From positions 46,035,652 through 46,099,651 of the forward strand of contig CM035163.1 of NCBI GenBank assembly GCA_020205615.1: a stretch of 64,000 bases of DNA, read 5' to 3'. Shown one piece after another: positions 46,229 to 56,438 of this stretch. The translations under genes and the position numbers were made by a program. Source of the DNA: Panax quinquefolius (Eukaryota; Streptophyta; Magnoliopsida; Apiales; Araliaceae). Numbering within the stretch: position 1 is the stretch's first letter; each line of letters begins with the position of its first letter. The notes under the pieces are model-generated. The model searched no databases. It saw nothing but the letters and a program-made list of their open reading frames with translations, and was not told where the DNA came from.

Positions 46229-48336
46229 ATGGAACTGAAAGTTAGCTTTGAACGTTCTAGAAGACCGATTATCATAGAGGACTATTCTAGTTCTTCAGCT
46301 CCTTCTATGAATCTACCTAGAAGAGATTCTGAAGTTCTTAGTAACCCTTCTATAAGGGACATTAAGTTAAAAGGAGTTTTAAATCAAGGTCAAGCAAGTC
46401 ATCCTTGTTATTCTTGTCACCCTCAGAATTACCCAGCCGAGGAAGAAAGCTCTTCTTCTCCGACTCATCTCGAGCTTCCTACTTTCGATCGATTTTGATG
46501 TTCCAATTAATAATCAATTAAGAGTCATTAAGAAAGAATTTGTGTTAGATTGGATTAATCTTGTGAATGATTTTAACTCCAAGTCTAATAAAATTAAAAG
46601 ACATCAATTTAGAAAAAATCACCCAACTGAGAAAGAAAGAGATAAAATTGTTAATAAATGGAAGAAATTTATTAATAGTGAAAAAATTAATATTACCTTC
46701 TATGATTGGTATGAGCAGTATCAATTTAAATGCAATGTTATAACTAAAACTCAATGGGTCAAAGAAGACAAGTCTAAGGTCTCGTCTAGTCACCCACCCT
46801 TAGAAAGTGTCTTAATTTCAATAAAAAATACTTCAGTAACAGCCAGCCCATTTAAAATCTCTAATGGAATTAATGATGATAAAAAATCATTGAGCAGTTA
46901 AATTTTAGTAACCAATACCTAGGCACCTGTAGGAAAAGCAAAGAAGCGAGATTGAAGAAAAATTTGAAGAAAATATTATTAAAAAACCAGAGTCAAAAAT
47001 TGTTCAACCACTATTAAAACTACCAGAAAATAGAGAAAAATTAGGATTACCTAATAAAGACGTTGATCTTACGGTAGCCATTGATCAGTTGTTTAAAAAA
47101 TTAAAAACAAAGACTGAACCAGAAACAAGCGGTACTATTGCTATTATTGATCAGATTAACTCTGATAATGAAAGCAGTAGTCAGTCTGATAGTCAATCAG
47201 CTACCTCATCAGTACAAGATATCAATGAACAGTTAAATAAGTTAACCGTCCATAATACTAGTATGACCAGGAATTGGTATTCTAGACCAACTCCTCCAGA
47301 TTTGCAATTTGAAGAAAGAAACCTAGATAAACAATTTTCTGTTTCGTCTAATAAAATTTATGAATGGAATATTGATGGGTTTAGTGAACAAGAAATCCTC
47401 AATAAGTTAAATCATATGTCCATGGTAGCAAACAGCTATCTAACAAAATTCAACACTCTTACTCAACCAGATATTGTTGAATTATTGGCTAGTGGATTTA
47501 CAGGTATTCTCAGGTCTTGGTGGGAAAAACATCTCACTGAAGATTCTAGATTATCTATAATCCATGCAGCTCGATTGAATCTTTGAAGGCAACCCGATTT
47601 TTGATGAAACTATAGGAATAGGGCCACCTGATGGAGTAAATACTTTGATTTATACTATAATAAAACACTTTGTAGGAACCCCCAAAGAACATCAACGAAA
47701 GAATCCACGATCGCCTAAGTAATCTCACTTGTCCCACTCTAAGTGACTTTAGATGGTACAAAGATGTTTTACTTCTAGAGTTATGATGAGAAATGACAAA
47801 GAATAAACCTTTCGGAAAGAAAAATTTGTTAATGGTTTCTGTCCTTATTTGCTCACAAAGTTCGTGAAGAACTTAGTAAAAATTAGGATATATTGATTAT
47901 GATAATCTCACTTATGGTGACATAATCGCTTATATTCAAAAGATAGGATTAAAAATGTGTATTGATTTTAAGTTAGCCAAACAAGCTAGTAAAGACAAGA
48001 AAAGGCTAAATATGAGCTCGGTATATTACTGCGAGCAATATGGTTTACCTCCACAATGTCTCAAAATCAGACGGCGAAAGCGCATGCATAAACATATTGA
48101 CTCTCATAAAAGTCATAGGCGTCACAAGAAAAGACGCAGTCATCATAAAGATAAGAATCAAGATAATTATTATAATAAGCCCAAACCCATTAATAAAAAA
48201 CATAATAAAAGAACTAAAAAATTTGATAAAAGTAAAATTGTGTGCCACAATTGTGGGCAAAAGGGTCATTATAAAAGTGAATGCAAAATAAAATGCGAAG
48301 CTATCTCGGTTAAATATTACCAAGAAGATCTTTGAA
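46229..48336 (+). pseudogene. EPRV capsid region with CCHC zinc knuckle, broken
   Basis: Pieces in order: a Ser-rich stretch (46229-46498), a charged block (46542-46901), then a Glu/Ser-rich block leading into a capsid-core-like region (47089-47586, with NIDGFSEQEILNKLNHMSM and GILRSWWEKHL). After a damaged section (47587-47950) comes a basic tract (47955-48200, RRKRMHKHIDSHKSHRRHKK). It ends in an intact knuckle CHNCGQKGHYKSEC (about 48241-48282). Capsid protein followed by a CX2CX4HX4C knuckle is standard for caulimovirids. At least four frame breaks. Confidence 0.75.
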
Positions 48337-48351
48337 TATATATTAGAGTTA

Positions 48352-48780
48352 ATGAGAATAGAAAATGAAGTTAGTAACAATGAAGACTCTAACATTTCAT
48401 ATTCCTCTGATACTAACAGTAAAAATAATTCAAGCAGTAGCGCCGACGAAGTCACCATCTGTGCTAATAATTGCGACGAAAATTGTTGCACTAAAAAGAT
48501 TAATGTAATTAACAAGGATGATGAAGAGAGTTCTTTGTTAATTGACTTGATTAGTAAAATCACTGATCCTAAGTTAAAAGCCCAATACACAAAACAGTTA
48601 AAAGATTTATTAACTAAAGACAATAGAGAAAACGATAAGTTTATTAAAGCTAAAGAGAAACCAATTTTTAGTCTTAATAAAACTTTGGAAAGATTTAAAT
48701 CTCCAGTTAAAGAAGTCAGTTCTTTAAGAATTAAATCGGAAGTTAATAAATTAAAGAAAGAAATTGCTAATTTAAAATAG
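48352..48780 (+). pseudogene. EPRV spacer between capsid and protease
   Basis: 142-codon open frame, Ser/Asn/Asp-rich at the start, Lys/Leu-rich and probably helical at the end (KIKSEVNKLKKEI-like). No catalytic motif. Probably part of the same polyprotein, between knuckle and protease. Confidence 0.6.
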
Positions 48781-48830
48781 AAGTCTCTACTCTAAGGAAA
48801 GACTTAGATAGAAAGCACGATCTTGGATCA

Positions 48831-49474
48831 ATGATTCCTCATCAAGTGATGAAAATCACGATGAACCGTAATCATCCGGTACTAAAAAGCTATTTCGACT
48901 TATTTATTCAAGATCTTTCGCTTAAAAGAATTAAAGACATCACCATTCGAAAATGGTATGTTTCTATTAACCTAGTTGTGGATAAAACTTTTCAATACAA
49001 CTTACTGCCTTGGTAGATACAGGTGCAGATTTAAATTGTATCCAGGAAGGTCTAATCCCAACTAAATATTACAAAAAAACCAGTGAAAAATTGAATTCAG
49101 CTAATGGTAGTCAAATGGAAATAAAATATAAATTACCTAAAGTACATATTTGTCAAGATAACATGTGTTTCAAAACATCTTTTGTTCTGATTCGCAATCT
49201 TACAGATAAAATTATTTTGGGTTTACCATTTATATATTTATTATACCCTTTTACGACTAGTAATGAAGGACTTACCTGTAAACATTTAGGAAAGAAAATA
49301 ACATTTAAATTTCTTATTAAACCAAAAGAAAGAGATTTAAAATACATTCAAGAAGAATCCATTTCTAAGTCATTGAATTTAATAAATCAGAAATATACAC
49401 ATTTGAATTTCTTAAAGAGGAAATCAAATACAAAAGAATTGAAGAACAACTTCAAAATAAAGAAATTACATTAA
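48831..49474 (+). pseudogene. EPRV aspartic protease, broken
   Basis: A lead-in frame (48831-49016) overlaps a shifted frame that starts with the retropepsin signature VDTGADLNCI and continues to IILGLPFIYLLYPF, the usual second block. The DTG is intact. The shift lies within a few codons before it (about 49005-49015). Confidence 0.83.
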
Positions 49475-49495
49475 AAATGAAGAATTAAAATCTAC

Positions 49496-50299
49496 ATGAA
49501 GAATAACCTTTGTTCTGATTCCCCCAATGCCTTTTGGCATAGGAAGAAACATATGGTTAGACTTCCTTATGCTAAGGAATTCAAAGAACATTTAATTCCC
49601 ACTAAAGCTAGACCTATTCAGATGAGTCATGAACAAATGGAGTTATGTAAAAATGAAATCAATGATCTCCTCAATAAAGGATTAATTAAACACAGTAAAT
49701 CCCCTTGGTCTTGCTCTGCCTTTTATGTCAATAATGAAGCAGAAAAAGAAAGAGGTGTACCCCGTTTAGTTATTAATTACAAACCATTGAATGGGTCTTA
49801 GAATGGATTAGGTACCCTTCCCCCATAAGGACGACCTTATCAATAGGTTAAGTAATGCCACCATTTTCAGTAAATTTGACCTTAAATCCGGTTTCTGGCA
49901 AATTGCCATTCATCCTGATGATCAGTACAAAACAGCATTCACCACTCCGTTTGGACATTATGAATGGAATGTTCAAGCATTTGGCCTAAAAAATGCTCCA
50001 AGTGAATTTCAAAATATACTCAATGACATATTAAACCCTTTCAGCCATTTTATCGTTGTTTATATCGACGACATTCTTGTTTACTCAAAGACTATTGAAG
50101 AACACGAAAAACATTTAAAGTCGTTCTTCACTACTATTAAAGTAAATGGTCTTGTTCTTTCTCCTTCCAAATGCAGCCCTGTTTCAGTCCGAATAAGGTT
50201 TCTTGGTCTTAATATCTTCAATGGACAAGTTCAGCCTATTGAACGAGCTATCATTGACAAGTTCCCGGATAAGATAACCAATAAAACCCAACTCAGAGA
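49496..50299 (+). pseudogene. EPRV reverse transcriptase, broken
   Basis: N-terminal part, open at 49496-49801: RPIQMSHEQMELCKNEINDL, KGLIKHSKSPWSCSAFYV, PRLVINYKPLN. After a shift the palm follows: FSKFDLKSGFWQI with catalytic Asp, FGLKNAPSEFQ, and the YIDD box at 50061-50072. Two frame breaks. The motifs are of caulimovirid/gypsy type, and the absence of integrase downstream favours the virus. Confidence 0.88.
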
Positions 50300-50889
50300 G
50301 ATTTCTTGGCTCATTTGAATTATATAGGCAAGTTCTACAAGAATCTCAGAAGATTTGCAAACCTCTTTTTTCGGCGTTTGCAAAATAATCCTCCACCTTG
50401 GACCGACATTCATACTTCGCAAATCCAACAAGTTAAAAATATGTCAAGACATTGCCCCGCCTTGGCATTTCCAATGATTCAAATGTTCAAAATTGTTGAG
50501 ACCGACGCCTCGAGATATTGGATTGGAGGCATTCTTAAACAAAAATTAACATCCGATTCCCCAAACAAATTGTTCGATTTCATTCCGTAGCATGGAATAT
50601 TACACAATCAAAATATAGTACTATTAAAAAAAAGAAATTCTTTCATTAGTATTATGTATTAATAAATTTCAAAATGACTTATTAAATCGAAATTCTGGTT
50701 CGCATTGGATCGCAAGTCACCAAGTACATTTTAGTAAAAGATGTTGAAAATTTAGCCTCTAAGCATTCTTTCGCTAGATGGCAAGCCTTATTAAGCATTT
50801 TTGATTTTGATATTGAATACATTAAAGGTAAAAATAATTCTATTCTCGATTTTCTTACCGGAGAATTTATTCATACAGTGTATATATAG
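50300..50889 (+). pseudogene. EPRV RNase H, broken
   Basis: 50306-50590 is open with CPALAFPM and VETDASRYWIGGILKQ, the first Asp block. The remainder continues in other frames to FARWQALLSIFDFDIEYIKG and NSILDFLTGEF at about 50770-50870, the typical end of RNase H. The last stop is at about 50887. Confidence 0.8.
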
Positions 50890-50893
50890 GTCA

Positions 50894-52372
50894 TGAGTTT
50901 CAGAGGATCATCCTCCTCTCGTGGTCCTGGTCATACTAGTGGCCCAAGTAATCATCCCAGAGGGTACCTTAGTCCTCACCCAAGAATAATTCGGTTTATC
51001 ACCAAACAAATTTTCTGCTTAGGGACAATCCCAAGCCATACTGATTCAAACCTTAGTAAATAAACCTGAACCTATTGACCCATTCAGTAATCCAGCAAAG
51101 ACCTCGTCTGCAACTCCTAGTCACTCCTCTTCTGAGCATGTGCTCAAATGGGAAAGTTATTTGTTTCACATTGAACCCTACATGAAACCAAAGAATGATC
51201 CAGTCAAGCTTGCTGCCCAGTTTTTCCCTCCTGGTTGGCATTTTCCTCCAGCCGCTCCTTATAAGTCTCTTGTTTATTATAAGGACATTCTCCTTGAAAC
51301 TGAGTCAGTAAATATAAAACCAATTTATGCAAACAATGATAAATCAAAAGTTCTTTATCATTCTTTGTATATTAAACAATTCCTTGATTTACGATTGGGG
51401 TAAACATCCCTCCGATCTAATGGATCTCACTAATCATAGTTATCCTTTTGTTTTTATGATTATATTGAAGCTTGGTATAAGGTTCTCCTTCATCCAAACG
51501 AGACCCATAGTCATTCCTGGTTTATTCAATTCGATCATAAATTCAAAAGTCCAATCCCTTATTGGTTCGTCCTTTGGTGGTATAGGCATGGTTCTACCTA
51601 TGACCTCCTTCCCGACCCCCTTAAGGTCCAAGTTACCCATTTTGCTAATAATAGTAAACGGATCCAAGGAATGAGAATATTCCTCTCACTCTCCTCTTCA
51701 TCAGTAAATATAAGGTTCCATGGATCCTTAAATGGCAATACGGTATTTCTCCGCCCTCTGTTGCTAGTAATTCAGCAGTTATCTCTGATCCACTCCCTCG
51801 ACTTTCCCGCTTTTTCTACATCAAATGGTGGGATAAGTTCGATGTTAACAGAATCATTGGTCAGGTTCAACAAGAATTTCCTGTTCTCTATTCCAGCCCG
51901 ATCATTTCCCGATCACTCGTGCAAAGGATTCTAAAGCCATTTCTTTAGATCCTCTTCCTCAAGTCGAAAAAAAGATTTCAAAAGAATCAAAGTCAAAACC
52001 ACCCCTGAGATCCTCCTGTTCCCGTAGCATATCTGATTTCAAGGATTGCTCCGGAAGTGAGTTAAAACTTATTGCCCAAGCCCTCAATAAAAGAATTGAT
52101 GAGTTACACGAAGAAGCCTCTAGGCACTCCTCAGCTTCTTCCCAAAATGACTCAGTTAGCCAATTTGCAGAAGATGATGGTCTGTACGACCCCTATGGCA
52201 CCATCAACCTTCAGGATGCTCAGGACCCATTTGCCTGACATTCTACTGTTCACCCATTTATCGCTCACCGCCTGCCAGCCTGACCAATCGTTCCTTTGAC
52301 TCGGCTTTTCTTTCCGTGACCATCGCTTATTCGAGATAGTCACTATTCCCAAGACTTTGCTCGCAGCCTACC
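50894..52372 (+). pseudogene. EPRV second ORF, function unknown, broken
   Basis: Begins MSFRGSSSSRGPGHTSG at 50894, five bases after the RNase H stop. Recognisable continuing pieces follow: 51140-51403 (LKWESYLFHIEPYM, FFPPGWHFPP), then sections with Trp-rich runs near 51500-51860 (KWWDKFD), and a C-terminal part to about 52300. No motif I can assign. By position it is the distal ORF of florendoviruses, or a diverged counterpart of the caulimovirus translation transactivator. The latter is speculation. Confidence 0.6.
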
Positions 52373-52549
52373 ATTTATCGCTCAACACCAAATAGAAAGT
52401 AGCTCAACAAGAAAAGAGGCTCTTTTTCCACCGAAAGCGAGTCGAGTCAAAGTTGTTTACCAAAAGCATCTGTAATAGTCAAAAGTTAGCACTGTTCATC
52501 TACAGTTACTTGTCTGTACTTTTACTTTTGCTTTTACCTTAGTAACTTG

Positions 52550-52651
52550 CTTTTACTTTAGTAATTCACTTTTACCTAAGTGAAATGTTTCTTACTTTCG
52601 CTTTTACTTTAGTAATTCACTTTTACTTAAGTGAAATGTTTCTTACTTTAC
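52550..52651 (+). promoter_or_regulatory. Tandem 51-bp duplication upstream of EPRV TATA
   Basis: 52550-52600 and 52601-52651 are nearly identical (CTTTTACTTTAGTAATTCAC ... AAGTGAAATGTTTCTTACTT). They lie 35-135 bp before the TATA box, where caulimovirid enhancers sit. Further partial units (ACTTTTACTTTTGC) precede them. Confidence 0.65.
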
Positions 52652-52684
52652 CCAAGTAAATGTAACAGCCCTTTTCCTTGTTTC

Positions 52685-52691
52685 TATAAAA
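52685..52691 (+). promoter_or_regulatory. EPRV TATA box
   Basis: CTATAAAAGGAAGG. A start site would fall near 52715. The short leader to the genome end contains the inverted repeat TCTGAGCTCTCTCTCTCAGA (52740-52759). Confidence 0.75.
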
Positions 52692-52966
52692 GGAAGGCGA
52701 GCTCATTTAAGCGAAAAAAGTTTTCGAAACCTCGAAAGACTCTGAGCTCTCTCTCTCAGACAAATCTTTGGTTTCTACCTCTGATCAGCCTACTTAACCC
52801 CTCTTCTCCACTTCTCTAGTTAAATGTTTTAAATTTGTAAGTTCTTGTTTTATTTTCAGTTCATAGTTTGTACATAGTATGTATCAATAATATAATTCAG
52901 TTACTTATTTACAAAACTGTATTTGACTGTGTATGCGCTCTCTCTGTTCTTCCTTTTATCTGTTCT

Positions 52967-52983
52967 TTCCCTCCTCAAATGGT

Positions 52984-52987
<4 letters not shown>
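52967..52987 (+). repeat. EPRV terminal repeat (right)
   Basis: Exact copy of 45131-45151. It stops within the primer site after TGGTATCA and passes directly into (AT)n. Confidence 0.9.

Positions 52988-53027
<40 letters not shown>
52987..53027. repeat. (AT)n tract, right border of EPRV
   Basis: Pure AT dinucleotide run. Further (AT)n runs lie at 53179-53222 and 53705-53744 in the same leader. Confidence 0.9.
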
Positions 53028-53028
<1 letters not shown>

Positions 53029-53033
53029 GGTCC

Positions 53034-53174
53034 GGATCAAGAGCATTCTTCTTAAAAAACATTCCTCTTCTTTTATTTATAAAAATGCCACCGCGAATTC
53101 TCCAAAACGACGTAGTTTTAATGCAAGAATACTATTTAAAGAGAAATATTTTTTAAGAAGAATGTTCTTAATCC
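53034..53174. repeat. Inverted-repeat element, MITE candidate
   Basis: 36-bp arms (53034-53069 and 53139-53174) pair with 32 of 36 matches; the four mismatches are all transitions. The roughly 70-bp centre contains AAAACGACGTAGTTTT. It lies between two (AT)n runs, so a TA target duplication cannot be proven. No transposase. Confidence 0.55.
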
Positions 53175-53176
53175 TC

Positions 53177-53222
<46 letters not shown>

Positions 53223-53224
<2 letters not shown>

Positions 53225-53700
53225 CATTCACTTTTATAGTTCACGTGAATCCAGAAAACAATCCTGTAATCATTCACTTTTATTGTTCACGTGATCCCTT
53301 GAAGATGAAAAGGATATTAGATTATATATATCACATGAACTTTACAGAATTTTGTTAATATATATAATATGTAACTAAACATATGTATACTATATATATC
53401 ACGTGAACCTTTTCCTGATTCAGGGCCATGTTACTTAATACTCACGTGAACCTTTTCCTGATTCAGGGTCTCTCTGTCTTAGGATAAAAATTTTTGTGAA
53501 TTTTTTACGCATATTAAAAAGATAAATAAAATAATAAAATTATCTATAATAATGTCATTAAATATGGAGAGAGAATTAGAATAAGAAAAGTATGAAATAT
53601 TTAATGCTACTAGTATAATAAGAAAATATGTGTAAAAATTTGGTTATTAAAAAAATAGACATTTAACATGGGACTACCCAAAATAATAATAGCAGGTTAC

Positions 53701-53745
<45 letters not shown>

Positions 53746-53980
53746 CTGTTAAGAAATTCAGTTAATATATACATATTAACAAGAAACAACACAGCCACCA
53801 CGGAAAAAAAAAAAAAAAAAAGATTACCGAAAAAAAATGATTCCGTGAATGAAATCGACTATTCTTTTTTTTTTTTTCTATATATAAGATAATAATTTTA
53901 TATAACAAATTATGCCCAATAAATTATTCAAAATATATACCTATACAAATATGGAATCATAACAATTAATAATTTGCATA
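53223..53980 (-). other. C2 leader, PBS-proximal part
   Basis: Non-coding. It has repeated TTCACGTGAA-type palindromes (53240-53300, 53397-53470), including two copies of CACGTGAACCTTTTCCTGAT, an (AT)n run at 53705-53744, an A19 run (53803-53821) and a T-rich run (53862-53877). Confidence 0.6.
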
Positions 53981-54000
53981 AAGTTTGGCTCTGATATTAC
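53981..54000 (-). other. C2 primer-binding site (mutated)
   Basis: Element-strand GTAATATCAGAGCCAAACTT directly after the 5' LTR. It resembles TGGTATCAGAGCC (initiator tRNA-Met) with GG changed to AA, the footprint of C-to-T change on the other strand. Confidence 0.72.
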
Positions 54001-55859
54001 TGTAAGATTTTGTAAAAATCAAAGTATCAATCAAATTACAAAAATAGTGGAAGCATAATAAAATCAGATTTTAAAATTTTTCACAAACCAATTACCCGGA
54101 TCATCCTTTATGCATATTATTAATTAAAACGAAGAACAAGAAGTTATGGAATCATACCCTTGTAGATGCGAGCTTCCACAGGTACGAGTTCACCTCCTAC
54201 TTCTTCGCGATCTCCTTGAATCTCCGGGTAGATTCCTTCCTTTGATCAATGTTAGCCACCCAAGTGTATGGCCTCTAGAGGTGATCCACCAAGGAAGAAG
54301 AATTTTCAAGAAGAATGGTGTATTGGCTAAAACCCTAGTTTTTCCCATCTCTATAGAAAAAGATGGTGTACTCTCCAACAATTGGAATTACGTATATATG
54401 ATATCTGATATAAGACTCCTCTTATAAAGATATCAGGTAACCCTATTTTAATTAAAATAAGGTATTATTCATTTAATTAAACTCTTTTAATTAAATGGGC
54501 TCCCTAATCTTCTTAGGGATAATTAATTAAACTCATTTAACTAATTTTTCCTCCTAATCCTATTAGGAATAAATGAGAGTACTTATATTAAATTAATTCT
54601 AAACTCTTTTAGAAATTAAAATAATAATAATTATAATAATATTAATAAGACTCTTTTTATTAATTTATATTTAATATTTCTAAAATATTAAATAATAAAT
54701 ATTAAGCTATTTAATTTATTCTATCACCATAGATTAAATTAAATATACTTAACATATTATTACGATTATACCATTAACTTCTTAAATAATTATTCTTCCT
54801 TTTATGGTGTGACCTTTTAGATTCTCCGTATTAAATCCATTGTGAATAAATCAATTAGAACAATTCTAATCTTATTTAAATAAATAAATTAAGCTATTAA
54901 TTTATTTAAATAAATAATATTTATTCTGCAATAGGGATAAGCCTCCCTAGCGATCAACGACTTTCCATATAATATAAATTTCAACATTAATCATAAAAGA
55001 ACATTTGAGTAAATAGTTATCGTACAATTCAATCCTTCCATCATATAATATCCCAATTAAATATAAGACATGGAATTACTGTCAAGTCTTATTTTATTTA
55101 ATTATATGTTTTTCGATTCCTAAATGCACAACTCCTAATGAATGCAAATTAGAAACTACTTTCTAATTTCATTTTACCTTGGCCAAGGATTCATGAGTTG
55201 TCATTTATCGAATCACATAGGACATTTCTCTTCTTTTACTGGAAGTGGTAGATTCTTTATTGATCATTCATTATCTTCATATATAACTTATTACACCCAA
55301 GCATACCCTTTGATATACTCTAAGAGTCTTAAGGAATAAGTCAAATTGTAATTCATTATATATAAGATACTATGATGATCTCAAGTCTAAGGATCATTTG
55401 TACTACTATCACTACAGGAATTCCTATTGACAGGCAAGTAAAACTCCATTAGGTAATCCTTAACGAATCACGTTCAGTGAACTTATTCTCTAATAAGTAC
55501 ATACATACTTGCTTTAGTGTCTCCACACAAATGATCATGAGATCAATCATCCTCATCCAATGAGCAAGCAACGTACGTACCAATCTATCCGGATTCACTA
55601 ATCCCCTTTTTAGTAATCCGTTGATTGGGAACATTTTAGTTTTAAGCTATCTAAGAATTTAGATCTCATTAGCATGATCTCATCATGATTCTAAAAGCAT
55701 TGCTTAAAACTATGGGTTTATCACATATTTTTAAAACAGCACCATGTAGATAATAAATGCCTTTAATAAATAATTCTTTTATTAATAAATAAATAAGATT
55801 GATTACAAAGTATATGCGTTATCATCATACATGATTGGCTTGTATGCATACTACTTTCA
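54001..55859 (-). repeat. C2 5' LTR (1859 bp)
   Basis: TGTAAGATTTTGTAAAAATC to CTACTTTCA, uninterrupted. It is the reference for the empty E5 target site. Compared with the 3' LTR it has about 60 extra bp near 55110-55172 and scattered substitutions. Confidence 0.9.
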
Positions 55860-56196
55860 CTGGGTCATTGTATATAATTTTTTGTACAAAATTTATTTAA
55901 ATTTTTAATTAAAATTTTATTTATATTTTATTTTATTATTTATTTAGTTCTACAATCAAAACTATGTCGTTTTATTTATTATCATTATATTGTATCATTT
56001 TGTGATGCGTTACATGTCGAACGGACGCGTCTAAACTGCTTCGTTTTGGGAAAGGTTATCTGCCTGAACAGGCACTGCAAAACTACGCCAATTTTGCCTG
56101 AACAAACACGCCTTTTCTGTTAAAACATTAAACTATGTCGTTTTTGGCTTAATCATACCTTTTTAGTGGGTTGTATCCCTTCTGATGGGTCACTTA
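55860..56196 (+). repeat. C1 3' LTR, part 2 (interrupted by E6)
   Basis: Begins with the second CTGGG, continues the C1 LTR and is cut at ACTTA (56192-56196) by E6. It contains three AAACTxxxTCGTTTT-like repeats (55962, 56032, 56138). No gene. The end of this LTR must lie beyond the window. Confidence 0.7.
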
Positions 56197-56352
56197 TGTA
56201 AGACCCCGAAATTTTTTTAAATAAAATGGAATTTCCTTTATTTATTATTTTGAAATAGTAAGGGTTGATTTGATTAATGTGGATAGTTAAGGGTTAAATA
56301 CGTAAATATTTCAAAATAAGCAAGTGGTTATAAAATATTCATTTTTGTCGGG

Positions 56353-56438
56353 GAATATTCGTTTGGTCGTGGAATATTCGACTGCTTTGTGGGAATATTC
56401 GTTTGGTCGTGGAATATTCGCATCTTTCGGGAATATTC
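56353..56438 (+). promoter_or_regulatory. Five phased GAATATTC boxes in E6 U3
   Basis: Perfect GAATATTC at 56353, 56372, 56393, 56412 and 56431, steps of 19, 21, 19 and 19 bp. The units alternate between GTTTGGTCGT spacers and others. They lie about 1.1 kb upstream of the TATA box. Confidence 0.6.

Larger units (their letters stand above)
45131..52987 (+). mobile_element. Endogenous caulimovirid (florendovirus-like), one genome length
   Basis: A plus-strand, 7.8-kb unit with gene order movement protein, capsid with CCHC knuckle, protease, RT, RNase H, then a second ORF, a promoter and a leader. It starts and ends with the same 21 bp (TTCCCTCCTC...TGGTATCA), which includes the start of the tRNA-iMet site. 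There is no integrase and no LTR, as in plant pararetroviruses. Both ends abut (AT)n. One polyprotein-like region plus a second ORF is the layout I know for florendoviruses. A petuvirus-like relative is the alternative. All ORFs are broken by stops and shifts, so it is a fossil copy. Confidence 0.88.
31708..55859 (-). mobile_element. C2: Ty1/copia retrotransposon carrying nested E5 and an EPRV
   Basis: LTRs of about 1.81 kb (left, split by E5) and 1.86 kb (right), both TGTAAG...CTACTTTCA. PPT at 39775, mutated PBS at 53981-54000. The minus-strand coding order is gag, protease, integrase, RT, RNase H, i.e. copia order (integrase before RT). The leader between PBS and gag is about 2.4 kb after removing the EPRV. 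Multiple stops, so not functional as read. Confidence 0.92.

Noticed and set aside
48045..48623. 192-codon open frame on the minus strand
   Set aside because: Antisense shadow of the EPRV basic tract and zinc knuckle; AT-rich hydrophobic translation without motif.
52868..53239. Open frame of 123 codons, plus strand
   Set aside because: It is mostly translated (AT)n (Ile-Tyr repeats) plus the EPRV leader and the inverted-repeat element.
55860..56196. Possible unique host sequence between C2 and E6
   Set aside because: The shared CTGGG duplication shows it continues the C1 LTR interrupted by C2.
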